Positions 40,798-49,595 of a stretch of 64,000 nucleotides of DNA are shown piece after piece. Location of the stretch: positions 176,850 through 240,849 of the forward strand of contig JADKIA010000015.1 of assembly GCA_016721465.1 (NCBI GenBank), given 5' to 3'. The notes under the pieces are model-generated. The model ran no database searches, was not told the origin of the DNA, and saw nothing but the letters and a program-made list of their open reading frames with translations. A program made the translations under genes and the position numbers. Source of the DNA: Ideonella sp. (lineage in GTDB: Bacteria > Pseudomonadota > Gammaproteobacteria > Burkholderiales > Burkholderiaceae_C). Position 1 is the stretch's first letter; each line of letters starts with the position of its first letter.

Positions 40798-41994
40798 ATG
40801 ACCGAGACACCATCGACCGCCGGGTTGCCGGCGCCGCGCACACGCGCCGCGGCCAAGCCTGCGCTCGACCTCAGCGCCGAGCGGCTGGCCGATCTGCTGG
40901 GGCTGATCTACGAATCTGCGCTCAAGCCCGATACCTGGGCCATCGCGCTGTCGGCGCTGCGCGAGGTGTTCGACGGCAACTACGTCTCGCTGATCGTGCG
41001 GCCCGGCTCGGGGGATGACCTGGGCCTGATCGTCTCGGCTGCTGGCGATCACCGCACCATCGATCCAAACAACCCGCCGCTGTCGCTGAGCCCGTTCTCC
41101 GGCATGCTGGTCGATCGGGTCGTCACGGTCGACGACGTGCTCACCGAACAGGACTGGCGCGCCTCGGCCTACTTCCGTGACTGGTGCTTGCCACACGACG
41201 TGTTCCATGTGATGGCGGTCGACATCCAGACGCGCGACGGTGGCGTCTACGGCCTGCGCATCACGCGCGGCGACGGCGCCGTGCGCTTCAGCCTGGCCGA
41301 TCGCGCACGCTGCCAGACGCTCCTGGGGCACCTGCGGCGCGCCCTCGATCTGCACCTGTCGGTCAACCAGGATCGACAAGTCAACAAGCTCTACGGCCAG
41401 GCGATGGCGCATTTGATGGTCGGCGCCGTCGTGCTGGACGAGCAGGGCAAGGTGCTCGAGTGCAACCCCATGGCCAAGGCCATCTTCGAGATGAACGACG
41501 GCTTGGTCGTCAATGGTGGCCAGGTCGAGGCCACCTACGCGGCCGACAATCGCCGGCTGCAGCGCCTGGTTCGCGAGGTGCTGGACAACACCGGACGCCC
41601 GGCGCGCCTGAGGCCGGCCGAGGCCATCTCGATCAGCCGGCCCTCGGGCAAGGTGAGTTGGGGCCTGGTGGTGCAGGCCATCTCGCCCGACCGCTGGACC
41701 GAAGGCAAGCACCGTCCCTGCGCCGCCGTCTTCGTGCGCGACAGCGACAGCAAGGCCATGCCGCCGGTGCGGCTGGCGCAGGAGCTTTTTCAGCTCACCG
41801 CTGCCGAGACCATGCTGGCCATCCAGCTGGCCAACGGCCTGTCGCTCGAAGAGGCTGCCGAGGCGCTGAACATCCGCCGCAACACCGCGCGCGCGCACCT
41901 GCGCTCGATCTTCTCCAAGACGGGTGTGCGACGGCAGACCGAGCTGGTGCGCATCTTCCTCAACAGCGTGGTCTTGCTGGGCGCGTCCGCCTGA
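40798..41994 (+). CDS. LuxR-family transcriptional regulator (TeiR-like)
   Basis: A 398-residue regulator. The C-terminal 65 residues form a LuxR/GerE HTH: LTAAETMLAIQLANGLSLEE, then AEALNIRRNTARAHLRSIFS and TELVRIFLNS. The N-terminal 300 residues include PAS-like segments (MVGAVVLDEQGKVLECNPMA). Size and layout resemble TeiR of C. testosteroni, a LuxR-type activator of steroid genes (about 391 residues), but identity is not proved. No REC phosphorylation domain is seen, so a ligand or redox signal rather than a kinase is likely. Its place between the C/D-ring genes and the TonB-kstD operon makes it the best local candidate to control both. Confidence 0.83.
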   Translation: MTETPSTAGLPAPRTRAAAKPALDLSAERLADLLGLIYESALKPDTWAIALSALREVFDGNYVSLIVRPGSGDDLGLIVSAAGDHRTIDPNNPPLSLSPFSGMLVDRVVTVDDVLTEQDWRASAYFRDWCLPHDVFHVMAVDIQTRDGGVYGLRITRGDGAVRFSLADRARCQTLLGHLRRALDLHLSVNQDRQVNKLYGQAMAHLMVGAVVLDEQGKVLECNPMAKAIFEMNDGLVVNGGQVEATYAADNRRLQRLVREVLDNTGRPARLRPAEAISISRPSGKVSWGLVVQAISPDRWTEGKHRPCAAVFVRDSDSKAMPPVRLAQELFQLTAAETMLAIQLANGLSLEEAAEALNIRRNTARAHLRSIFSKTGVRRQTELVRIFLNSVVLLGASA

Positions 41995-42000
41995 GAGCCC

Positions 42001-42076
42001 CCCTTCGTTGACTCAAGAGCGGCCCCCGGGGGGGGGGGTGGGTCCTCGGGAGCGGCCCTTCGTTGACTCAAGAGCG
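42001..42076 (+). repeat. 21-bp direct repeat around a run of 11 G
   Basis: Two exact 21-bp copies (42001-42021 and 42056-42076), each containing CGTTGACTCAAGAGC, are 55 nt apart. A run of 11 G (42028-42038) lies between them. Both copies include TTGACT, a good -35-like hexamer, but no -10 is properly spaced from either. Confidence 0.6.
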
Positions 42077-42100
42077 CCCAGCGTCTGGCCCGTCTGTCCG

Positions 42101-42139
42101 TTGGCAGATCCCGGCGCTCGATAGTCTTTTCAGACGATG
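42101..42139 (+). promoter_or_regulatory. candidate promoter/operator of the TonB receptor-kstD operon
   Basis: TTGGCA (42101-42106), 15 nt, TAGTCT (42122-42127), 3 nt, CAGACGATG (42131-42139). The same elements with the same spacing are found at 22826-22864. It lies 117 nt before the receptor ATG. Confidence 0.5.
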
Positions 42140-42255
42140 TCCCTGCGGCCGCTGCCGGCCGAGACTTCACGCGCCCCGCCCGGGCGCCGCGCCAACGCAG
42201 CGCAGGCCCATGGCGGGCCGATGAATGTCCAGGATTTCCCAGGAGACCAACCCCC

Positions 42256-44487
42256 ATGCCCCACGATCGCTCGCCGGCCGTTCGACCCTTCGCAGTCCGT
42301 GTCCTGGCCGCAGCGGCTGCCGCCGCGCTGGCACCGGCTGCGACACAGGCGCAGTCCACCGGCACCACCGCCAGTACAGGCCAGGCGCTGCAGCAGATTG
42401 AAGTCACGGCCCAGCGCCGCACCCAGAAGCTGCAGGATGTGCCACTGGCCGCCACGGCGATCCTGGAGAGCGATCTCGAGCTGCGCGGCATCACCAACGT
42501 GGCCGACCTGTCGTCGATCGCACCCAACCTGCAGATCGCCACCACGCCCGGCAATTCCACCGCGGCGCAGATCTCGATCCGCGGCTCGGTGACCACCAAC
42601 CCGGCGCTGTTCTGGGAACCCACGGTGGGCATGTACGTCGACGGTGTCTACGTCGGCAAGATGCAAGGCTCGGTATTCGACGTGGTCGACCTCGAGCGCG
42701 TCGAGGTGCTGCGCGGACCGCAAGGCACGCTGTACGGCCGCAACACGCTGGCCGGTGCGATCAACCTGGTCACCCGCAAGCCCAGTGGCGAGTTCAGTGG
42801 TTCGGCCACGGTGGATCTGGGCAACTACGGGGCGCAGGTGGGCAAGGTCTCGCTCGACCTGCCGCGCTTCGGCGTGCTGAAGGCTTCGGTGGGCGTGCGC
42901 ACCGAAAAGCGCGACGGCTGGGTCAAGACCACGCCGGGCAGTTCGGTGGGCGAGCTCAACGACCGCGACACGCGCGGTGGACGCCTTGCACTGAACCTCG
43001 ACCTGGGCCGCAGCTTGCAGCTTGACTACCGCTACGACGAAAGCAAGGCCGACCAGAACTCGCGCTTCTCGCAGGTCGTCCGTTCGACCGTGGGCAGGGA
43101 TTTCGGCTTTCCGGGTATCGTCGTCTCGGCCGACGGCCGCAAGACCACCGCGTCGATCGATGGCCCATCGTTCGAGAGGCTCGATCTCAAGGGCCATTCG
43201 ATCACCGCCGAATGGAAGATCGATGCGGCCAACACGCTGAAGTACGTGTGGGCCAAGCGCGACATGGACTGGAAGGATTCGCTCGACCTGGATGGCTCGC
43301 CGGTGTCCTTCGCGCACACCCAGCGCTTGTCCACCTATGGTCAGCAGTCGCACGAACTGCAGCTGGTGGGCTCGGCCGGCGCGGTCAACTACGTGGGTGG
43401 CCTGTTCACCTTCAAGGACGACGGCTTCACGAACAATCCGCAAAGCTACTTTGGCGGTGGCTTCACCTACGATTCGACCTATGGGTTCACGACCAAGGCC
43501 GACTCCGTCTTTGGCCAGGCCGACGTGAAGCTCAGCGAGGCCTTCACGCTCACTGGCGGCCTGCGCCACACCAAAGAGCACAAGACCGTGGATCGCTTTC
43601 TGGCCTCGGGCGGTTTCGTGATGGTGCCCGCCGGCACGCGTGGCAGCGCGAGTTTCAGCTCGACCACGCCCATGGCCAGCCTGGGCTGGAAACTGGCTCC
43701 GACGACCACGGCCTATGCGCGCTATGCCGAGGGCTTCAAGAGTGGTGGTTTCAACGGCGAGGCGCAGTCGGTGCCCGAGACGCTCACGCCCTTCCGCCCG
43801 GAGAAGGTCAAGGCGCTGGAGCTGGGCACCAAGTCGGTCCTGGCCGATGGCCGGGCCACGCTCAACCTGGCACTGTTCCACAACACCATCACCGACCTGC
43901 AGCAGGCGGTCTTCACCGCCAAGGGTTCGGCCGCCTCCAACATCCGCAACGTCGGCAAGGCCTCGACGCAGGGCCTGGAGGTGGAGTTCAGCGCCCGTCC
44001 GACCGACGACCTGCGCGTGCAGGCCAACTATGGCTACCTCGATGCGCGCTTCGATACCTTGATGGAGCTGGGTGTCAATGTGGCCAGCAATCGCGCCGTG
44101 GTGCACGCGCCGCGCCACAGCCTGAACCTGATGGCCGATCAGACCCTCGCGCGTGCCTCGTACGGCACCTGGCGCGCGATGGCCGACTACAGCTTCACCG
44201 GTGCGCACTACCTCTACCCCTACCAGATCGAGCAGACCGACCCGACGCAGGCCGTCGCGGCCAACACCCGCGTGCGCGCGGCAGGTCTGCTGAACCTGCG
44301 GCTGGGTCTGGGCAACCTCAAGCTCGGCAAGGACGTCACCGGCGAGGCTGCGCTGTGGGTGCGCAACGCCACCGACAAGCAGCACATCGCCAACATGATC
44401 GACTTCGGCCCGGGCTTCGGCAACCTCACGCAGGCCTACTACGCCGATCCGCGCACTTTCGGCGTGAGCTTCAGCGCCAGGTGGTGA
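42256..44487 (+). CDS. TonB-dependent outer-membrane receptor, probable steroid uptake
   Basis: A 743-residue receptor. A signal peptide of about 33 residues (hydrophobic VLAAAAAAALAPAATQAQS) is followed by QQIEVTAQRR, a TonB-box-like start. The plug domain has DVVDLERVEVLRGPQGTLYG and NLVTRKPSG. A beta-barrel follows, ending in the aromatic C-terminal signal FGVSFSARW. The family usually carries siderophores or vitamins, but homologues near steroid genes of proteobacteria are thought to take up steroids. The gene is fused in expression with kstD by a TGATG overlap, which supports a steroid ligand. Confidence 0.88.
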   Translation: MPHDRSPAVRPFAVRVLAAAAAAALAPAATQAQSTGTTASTGQALQQIEVTAQRRTQKLQDVPLAATAILESDLELRGITNVADLSSIAPNLQIATTPGNSTAAQISIRGSVTTNPALFWEPTVGMYVDGVYVGKMQGSVFDVVDLERVEVLRGPQGTLYGRNTLAGAINLVTRKPSGEFSGSATVDLGNYGAQVGKVSLDLPRFGVLKASVGVRTEKRDGWVKTTPGSSVGELNDRDTRGGRLALNLDLGRSLQLDYRYDESKADQNSRFSQVVRSTVGRDFGFPGIVVSADGRKTTASIDGPSFERLDLKGHSITAEWKIDAANTLKYVWAKRDMDWKDSLDLDGSPVSFAHTQRLSTYGQQSHELQLVGSAGAVNYVGGLFTFKDDGFTNNPQSYFGGGFTYDSTYGFTTKADSVFGQADVKLSEAFTLTGGLRHTKEHKTVDRFLASGGFVMVPAGTRGSASFSSTTPMASLGWKLAPTTTAYARYAEGFKSGGFNGEAQSVPETLTPFRPEKVKALELGTKSVLADGRATLNLALFHNTITDLQQAVFTAKGSAASNIRNVGKASTQGLEVEFSARPTDDLRVQANYGYLDARFDTLMELGVNVASNRAVVHAPRHSLNLMADQTLARASYGTWRAMADYSFTGAHYLYPYQIEQTDPTQAVAANTRVRAAGLLNLRLGLGNLKLGKDVTGEAALWVRNATDKQHIANMIDFGPGFGNLTQAYYADPRTFGVSFSARW

Positions 44488-46199
44488 TGGGCGCCGAGGC
44501 CGGCTGGGACCACGCCGCCGACGCGGTGGTCGTCGGCAGCGGCAACGGCGCGCTCACCGCCGCGCTGTGCTGCCACGAGATGGGCCTGCCCGATGTGCTG
44601 GTGATCGAGAAGAGCGGCCAGTACGGCGGCACCAGCTCGATCTCGGGTGGCGGGGTGTGGATCCCCAACAACCACCTCGCCGCCGAGGCCGGCGCCAGCG
44701 ACAGCCTCGAGGATGCGCGCGCCTACCTGCAGGCGGCGCTGCCGGCGCACATCGCGCCCGAGCGCATCGAGGCCTACCTGCGCGAGGCGCCGCGCATGAT
44801 GCACTTCCTGCACCAGCGCACGCGGGTGCGCTACCGCTCGCTCGGCCAATACCCCGACTACTACACCGACCTGCCCGGCGCGCGCAGCGGCCACCGCTCG
44901 ATGGAGCCCGAGCCGCTGAACGTGTCGGTGCTGGGGGCCGAGTGGCGCCAGCTGCGCACCACGCACCCGATGATGTACCTGCAGGGGCGCATCGCCTTCA
45001 CCGCGGCCGAGGCGCATGTGCTGCTGACCCGCGGCGAGGGCTTCTGGCCGCTGGTGATGCGGCTGATGGCGCAATACTGGCTCGACCTCCCCTGGCGCCT
45101 GAAAAGCCGGCTGTCGCGCCGGCTGGCCTGCGGCGCGGCCGGCGTGGCGCGGCTGCGCTGGTCGATGCTCGATCGCGGCATGCCGCTGTGGCTCGAGACG
45201 CCGATGGGCTCGCTGCTGGCCGACGATGCCGGCCGCGTCACCGGTGTCGAAGTGCAGCGCGGCGGCCGCACGCTGCGCATCCGTGCCCGCCGCGGCGTGA
45301 TCCTGGCCGCCGGCGGCTTCGAGGCCAACCAGGCGATGCGCGAGCAGTACCTGCCCGCACCCACCAACGCCGACTGGAGCGCCGGCTGCAAGAGCAACAC
45401 CGGCGACGCGATCCGCGCCGCGATGGCCGTGGGTGCGGCCACCGAGCAGATGGCCGGCGCCTGGTGGTGCACCACCTTCAGCACGCCCGGCGAGGCACTG
45501 CCGCGGCTGGCCATCATGGAAAAGAGTCTGCCCGGCAGCTGCGTGGTCGATCGCGCCGGCCAGCGCATCGCCAACGAATCGCAGAACTACATGGCTTACC
45601 AGCTGGCGCTGTTCAAGCGCCACAGCGTCGAGCGGCCCTGCGTGCCGGCGTGGATGGTGTTCGATGCGCGCTTCCGGCGCAGCTACCTGGCCGGGCCGCT
45701 GCTGACCTCGAACGACCTGCCCGACCACCGCATTCCCCGCGCCTGGATCGACTCGGGCTTCGTCACCATCGCGTCCACCATCGACGAGCTGGCCGCGCGC
45801 ACCGGCATCGCGGTCGACGGCCTGCGGCAGACGCTGGCGCGCATGAACGAGTTCGCCCGCACCGGCCGGGATCTGGACTTCCAACGCGGGGACACGGCCT
45901 ATGACCGCTATTACGGCGACGCGCGGGTGCAGCCCAACCCCTGCCTGGCGCCGATGGCCGAGGCGCCGTTCTATGCGCTGCGCATGGAGCCGGGCGATTT
46001 CGGCACGCATGGTGGTCTGGCCACCGATGCCGACGCGCGGGTGCTCGACGGCCAGCAGCGGCCGATCGAGGGCCTGTATGCCGCCGGCAACTGCGCGGCC
46101 GCGCTGCTGCCCACCTACCCCGGCCCCGGTGCCACGCTGGGCCCGGCGATGACCTTCGGCTGGCAGGCGGCGCGCCACCTCTCGGGCTGGAAGGACTGA
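44487..46199 (+). CDS. kstD: 3-ketosteroid delta-1-dehydrogenase (KstD)
   Basis: A 570-residue FAD enzyme, normal for the family. It has DAVVVGSGNGALTAALCCHE for FAD, EKSGQYGGTSSISGGGVWIP, GVILAAGGFEAN, RIANESQNYMAYQ and the C-terminal GLYAAGNCAAALLPTYPGPG followed by ATLGPAMTFGW. This matches KstD and related 3-oxosteroid dehydrogenases, which put the 1,2 double bond into ring A and so allow B-ring opening. The active-site tyrosines cannot all be fixed without alignment; the last is probably in LLPTYPGPG. Delta-4-5-alpha- or 3-oxo-5-beta-dehydrogenases are close alternatives. The start overlaps the receptor stop, and a methyltransferase gene follows after 13 nt. Confidence 0.85.
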   Translation: MGAEAGWDHAADAVVVGSGNGALTAALCCHEMGLPDVLVIEKSGQYGGTSSISGGGVWIPNNHLAAEAGASDSLEDARAYLQAALPAHIAPERIEAYLREAPRMMHFLHQRTRVRYRSLGQYPDYYTDLPGARSGHRSMEPEPLNVSVLGAEWRQLRTTHPMMYLQGRIAFTAAEAHVLLTRGEGFWPLVMRLMAQYWLDLPWRLKSRLSRRLACGAAGVARLRWSMLDRGMPLWLETPMGSLLADDAGRVTGVEVQRGGRTLRIRARRGVILAAGGFEANQAMREQYLPAPTNADWSAGCKSNTGDAIRAAMAVGAATEQMAGAWWCTTFSTPGEALPRLAIMEKSLPGSCVVDRAGQRIANESQNYMAYQLALFKRHSVERPCVPAWMVFDARFRRSYLAGPLLTSNDLPDHRIPRAWIDSGFVTIASTIDELAARTGIAVDGLRQTLARMNEFARTGRDLDFQRGDTAYDRYYGDARVQPNPCLAPMAEAPFYALRMEPGDFGTHGGLATDADARVLDGQQRPIEGLYAAGNCAAALLPTYPGPGATLGPAMTFGWQAARHLSGWKD

Positions 46200-46212
46200 G
46201 GCGGCGCAGGCA

Positions 46213-46833
46213 ATGGCGCAGAACTGGTACGAGCGCCATGTGCTGCCGCTGCTGATCGACCTGGCCTGCGGCTCTGCACCGATGCGCGAGATGCGCCGCC
46301 AGGTGGTGCCGACGGCCTCGGGCAAGGTGCTCGAGGTGGGCATCGGCACCGGGCGCAACCTGCCCTTCTACGATGCTGCGCGGGTGCACTCGCTGGTTGG
46401 CGTGGAGCCATCGCTGCGCATGCACCGCCTGACGCGCAAGCGCTCGCAACAGGCCGGCATCGCGCTGCAGCTGGTGGGCCTGTCGGCCGAGCAGTTGCCG
46501 CTGGCCGACGCCAGCTTCGACACGGTCGTGTGCACCTTCACCCTGTGCACCATCCCCGACCCGGTGGCCGCGCTGCGCGAGATGCGGCGTGTGCTCGCGC
46601 CGCAGGGGCGGCTGCTGTTTGCCGAGCATGGCCGCGCGCCTGATGCCGAGGTGGCCGCTCGCCAGGCGCGCATGAACCGCTGGTGGAGCCCGCTGGCCGG
46701 TGGCTGCCGGCTCGACCGCGACATCCCGGCGCTGCTCGACGCAGCGGGCTTTGCTCCGCAACTGCAGCAACGCTACCTGCCCGGCCCGCGCGTGGTGTCG
46801 TACCACTACTGGGGCGAGGCGGTGGCGGCCTGA
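46213..46833 (+). CDS. class I SAM-dependent methyltransferase
   Basis: A 206-residue methyltransferase with motif I VLEVGIGTGRNLPFY near 39, the acidic VGVEPS at the end of strand 2, and DTVVCTFTLCTIPDPVAALREM (motif II region) as in UbiE/Coq5-type small-molecule enzymes. The RMNRWWSPLAGGCRLDRDI segment is typical of a group found near phospholipid- or quinone-related genes. The substrate is unknown. It is co-directional with kstD and likely on the same transcript; a role in steroid breakdown is not obvious. Confidence 0.85.
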   Translation: MAQNWYERHVLPLLIDLACGSAPMREMRRQVVPTASGKVLEVGIGTGRNLPFYDAARVHSLVGVEPSLRMHRLTRKRSQQAGIALQLVGLSAEQLPLADASFDTVVCTFTLCTIPDPVAALREMRRVLAPQGRLLFAEHGRAPDAEVAARQARMNRWWSPLAGGCRLDRDIPALLDAAGFAPQLQQRYLPGPRVVSYHYWGEAVAA

Positions 46834-46881
46834 AGCCCGTGCACGTGTGGTGGGCCGGTTCGGGGTATTCCCGCACCGAAA

Positions 46882-46890
46882 CGGACGATG
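46882..46890 (+). promoter_or_regulatory. CGGACGATG element upstream of the epimerase-like gene
   Basis: CCGAAACGGACGATG, 35 nt before ATG 46925. The same element, with CTGAAACGGACGAGG, is found on the minus strand at 50802-50788, upstream of the racemase gene. Confidence 0.4.
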
Positions 46891-46924
46891 TCGCAGCGCC
46901 GGCGCCGGCGCATCATGCCGTGCC

Positions 46925-47926
46925 ATGAAGGTCTTCATCGCTGGAGGCACCGGGCTGCTGGGGTACCACGGTGCGCTGGAGCTGCTGCGCCGCGGCCACG
47001 ACGTGCGCACCGCCGCGCTGCCCGACATCGCGCTGGGACAGTGGTGGCCGAGCCAGATCCAGGTCGAGCATGCCGACCTGTTCGCGCTCGAAGCCCGGGC
47101 CCTGTCGCGGCTGATGGAAGGCTGCGACGCGCTGGTCTACGCGCTCGGCCCGGACGACCGCGAAACGCCGCCGGCGCCGGCCTATGCCTACTTCCATGAA
47201 CGGCTGGTGCTGGGCAGCGGCCGGGTGATCGCCGCGGCGCGCGAGGCCGGTGTGCGCCGCTGCACCGTGCTGGGTTCGTATTACGCCACCTTCCAGCGCG
47301 AGTGGCCGCGCAAGCGGCTGGCCGACCACCACCCCTACGTGCGCTGCCGCGTCGAGCAGGCCGAGCGGGCGATGGCCGAGGGGCACGGCCGCATGGCGGT
47401 CAACGTGCTGGAGCTGCCCTACATCTTCGGCGCCATGCCGCAGCGCGTGCCGCTGTGGAAGAAGCTGCTGTTCGACCCGCTGCGGCGCATGCCGGTGATC
47501 CTGTACCCGGACGGCGGCTCGGCGATGACCACGGCCGAGCATGTGGGCCAGGCCATCGCTGGCGCGGTCGAGCGCGGCGGCGACGGCGAGCGCCACCCGA
47601 TCGGCGACGAGAACCTGACCTGGGACGAGATGCTGCACACCATGCTCGACGCGCTCGGCCTGCAAAAGCGCATCGTGCACCTGCCGGCGCTGGTGGGCAT
47701 GCTTTTCGGCTACGCGCAGCGGCGTGGCGATGCCCGCCGTGGCCGTGAGCGCGGGCTGAACCATGGCGTGCTGTTTCGCGACACCATGTCCGAGCGCATG
47801 TACCTCGACCCCGTGCCGTCGAGCCAGGCGCTGGGCCATGACTGCGGCGGGGTGCGCGAGGCCATCGCGGCCACCGTGCGAGCCTGCTATCCGGATCGCT
47901 TCAGCAGAGCCGATACACCGGCCTGA
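46925..47926 (+). CDS. NAD(P)-binding epimerase/dehydratase-like protein (atypical extended SDR)
   Basis: A 333-residue Rossmann protein. VFIAGGTGLLGYHGALELLR is the glycine loop; CDALVYALGPDDRE, VRRCTVLGSYYATF (place of the catalytic Ser/Tyr), VNVLELPYIFGAMP and NLTWDEMLHTMLDALG follow NAD-dependent epimerases of the extended SDR class. The Tyr-x3-Lys motif is not clear (possibly SYYATFQRE), so it may be a non-classical reductase or a regulator. A steroid 3-beta-HSD-like activity is possible since that family is also extended SDR. It has its own upstream CGGACGATG element. Confidence 0.8.
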   Translation: MKVFIAGGTGLLGYHGALELLRRGHDVRTAALPDIALGQWWPSQIQVEHADLFALEARALSRLMEGCDALVYALGPDDRETPPAPAYAYFHERLVLGSGRVIAAAREAGVRRCTVLGSYYATFQREWPRKRLADHHPYVRCRVEQAERAMAEGHGRMAVNVLELPYIFGAMPQRVPLWKKLLFDPLRRMPVILYPDGGSAMTTAEHVGQAIAGAVERGGDGERHPIGDENLTWDEMLHTMLDALGLQKRIVHLPALVGMLFGYAQRRGDARRGRERGLNHGVLFRDTMSERMYLDPVPSSQALGHDCGGVREAIAATVRACYPDRFSRADTPA

Positions 47927-48149
47927 CCAGCGGCGCCGGGCGGCGGCTGGGCGCCCATGCGCTGGCGCTGCACCTGCATGTGGCTCGCCCGCCCCGGCCC
48001 GCGGCCCCAGATCTTCCTTGCAGAAGGGCCGTGACGGGTGCAGACCAGGGTGTACCCGCGCGCATGCCCTATGGACATCGTCGATTCGGACGTGGCCCGA
48101 CCGGCCTTCACCCTGCAAGCTGCGCGCCGAAACCACGCTGGAGCATGGC

Positions 48150-49121
48150 ATGAGCCTGAAGTTTGACGACCTGATCGGCCACGACGTGGCCCCGCCCGAC
48201 ACCGCCCCCTACCCGGTGAGCGAGGCCATGGTGCTGCACTGGTGCGAAGCCCTGGACGACGATCCTGCGCGCTATGCCGATGCGCAGGGTCGCTACGTGC
48301 CGCCGACCATGCTGCACATCTTCAACATGCCGCGTGCGGCCATGCTGCGGCCGATGCCGGCCAGCGCGGTGATGAACCGGCTCGACGCCGCGGGCTTTGC
48401 GTCGCCGATGGCCACCAACTACGAGCAGGAGTACCTGCGGCCGATCCGCGTGGGCGACACCATCACCCAGCGCTGCCTGATCGAGGCCGTGAGTGACGAG
48501 AAGACCACGCCGATGGGCAACGGCCACTTCGTCAGCATCCGCTTCATCTTCAGCAACCAGCATGGCGTGGAGGTGGGCCGGCAGCTGATGCGGGTGTTCA
48601 AGTACCGCGCCGCGGCCAGCACCTCGGCCATGGCGATGGATGCGCCCACGCCGGCCTGGACGGCCGACAGCTACCCGGCGCCGGCCGTGGTGGCCCAGCG
48701 CGACCTGGCCCGCGCGGTGGCGGTGGGCGATGCACTGCCGCCACTGGTGGTGGAACTCACGCCCTCGCGCATCGTGCTGGGCGCCATCGCCTCCAACGAT
48801 CCGATGCCGGTGCACCACGACCTGGGCACTGCCCGTGCCGGCGGCGTGCCCAACATCTTCATGAACATCCTGACGCAGACCGGCTGGGTGGGCCGCTATG
48901 TGCAGCAATGGGCTGGCCCAGGCGCGAAGATCGAGCGCATCGCAGTGCGTCTGGGCGTGCCCAACATCGCGCACGACACGATGGCGCTCACGGCCGCCGT
49001 CACCGCCGTCGATGGCGCCAGGCTGACGCTGGATGTGCGCAGCCGCAATCGGCTGGGTGAGCCGGTGCGTGCTGCGGTGACGCTGCAGCTCGGGGAGGCC
49101 GGTTTCATGCCTCCTGGCTGA
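48150..49121 (+). CDS. double hot-dog MaoC-like hydratase (ChsH2-N/ChsH1-type fusion)
   Basis: A 323-residue protein with two hot-dog halves. The N-terminal half (FDDLIGHDVAPPDTAPYPVS; EYLRPIRVGDTITQRCLIEA) is the FAS1-like dehydratase type. The C-terminal half has GAIASNDPMPVHHDLGTARA, then IFMNILTQTGWVGRYVQQW and IAVRLGVPN, which match ChsH1 of cholesterol side-chain catabolism, including the catalytic Asp/His pair. In M. tuberculosis ChsH1 and ChsH2 are separate and hydrate the C3 side-chain enoyl-CoA. Here the two hot-dog parts lie in one chain. The DUF35 part of ChsH2 is absent. ATG 48150 is used; an ATG 6 nt earlier is possible. Confidence 0.85.
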   Translation: MSLKFDDLIGHDVAPPDTAPYPVSEAMVLHWCEALDDDPARYADAQGRYVPPTMLHIFNMPRAAMLRPMPASAVMNRLDAAGFASPMATNYEQEYLRPIRVGDTITQRCLIEAVSDEKTTPMGNGHFVSIRFIFSNQHGVEVGRQLMRVFKYRAAASTSAMAMDAPTPAWTADSYPAPAVVAQRDLARAVAVGDALPPLVVELTPSRIVLGAIASNDPMPVHHDLGTARAGGVPNIFMNILTQTGWVGRYVQQWAGPGAKIERIAVRLGVPNIAHDTMALTAAVTAVDGARLTLDVRSRNRLGEPVRAAVTLQLGEAGFMPPG

Positions 49122-49199
49122 TCGTCGCTCAGGACGGGTGTCGGCACGTGGCTGCCGCTAAGGATCAGCCGGAATGCAGTCGCTCGACGGTCGGCGCGA

Positions 49200-49301
49200 G
49201 AGCGTCGGGCCGGCCGGGCCCGTTCCGCTGCGTGTCCCCCGTCGCCCTGTGGGCTCCTCCTCCTCTACCTCCGCGGAACGGGCCCGGCCGACCCGACGCT
49301 C
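49200..49301 (+). repeat. 102-bp stem-loop element A (29-bp arms, 44-nt loop)
   Basis: Left arm 49200-49228 and right arm 49273-49301 pair at 28 of 29 positions. The loop 49229-49272 begins TGCGTGTCCCCCGTCGCC and ends with TCCTCCTCTACCTCC. The loop is 41/44 identical, in reverse orientation, to that of element B, while the arms are unrelated to B's arms. Confidence 0.85.
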
Positions 49302-49355
49302 GGATCCACCGAGAACTTGCCGCAGGGCGCCTGCGAATGCGCAGACTGCGGCTCC

Positions 49356-49457
49356 TGGCCGAGGGCGCCGGGTGGCCGGCTGCCGGAGGTTAAGGAGGAG
49401 GAGCCCGCAGGGCGACGGGGGACACGCAGGCAGCCGGCTGCCCGGCGCCCTCGGCCA
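49356..49457 (-). repeat. 102-bp stem-loop element B, inverted copy with different stem
   Basis: Left arm 49356-49384 and right arm 49429-49457 pair at 27 of 29 positions. The loop 49385-49428 is the reverse complement of loop A apart from three bases. The 54-nt spacer between A and B holds a further hairpin (GCCGCAG ... CTGCGGC). No gene overlaps. The whole gap between 49121 and 49596 is occupied by these structures and some 140 nt without features. Confidence 0.85.
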
Positions 49458-49595
49458 CGCGCCATCGTGTGAACGTCTGGTATTCGATCACCTCGAACGG
49501 CATCAACGTGCTGAAACGTGCCCATCGTTCTGGCATGCAGAGCCGCGGCGGGCGTGGCTTGGCAGGTGTCGGGGCGGCCCTGGCTCGCCGCAGGC

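Noticed and set aside
49200..49457. Integron attC sites or a CRISPR array
   Set aside because: No GTTRRRY/RYYYAAC boxes at the right places and no integrase gene of that type; only two inverted units with unequal stems, so not CRISPR. No CRISPR array was seen anywhere in the window.
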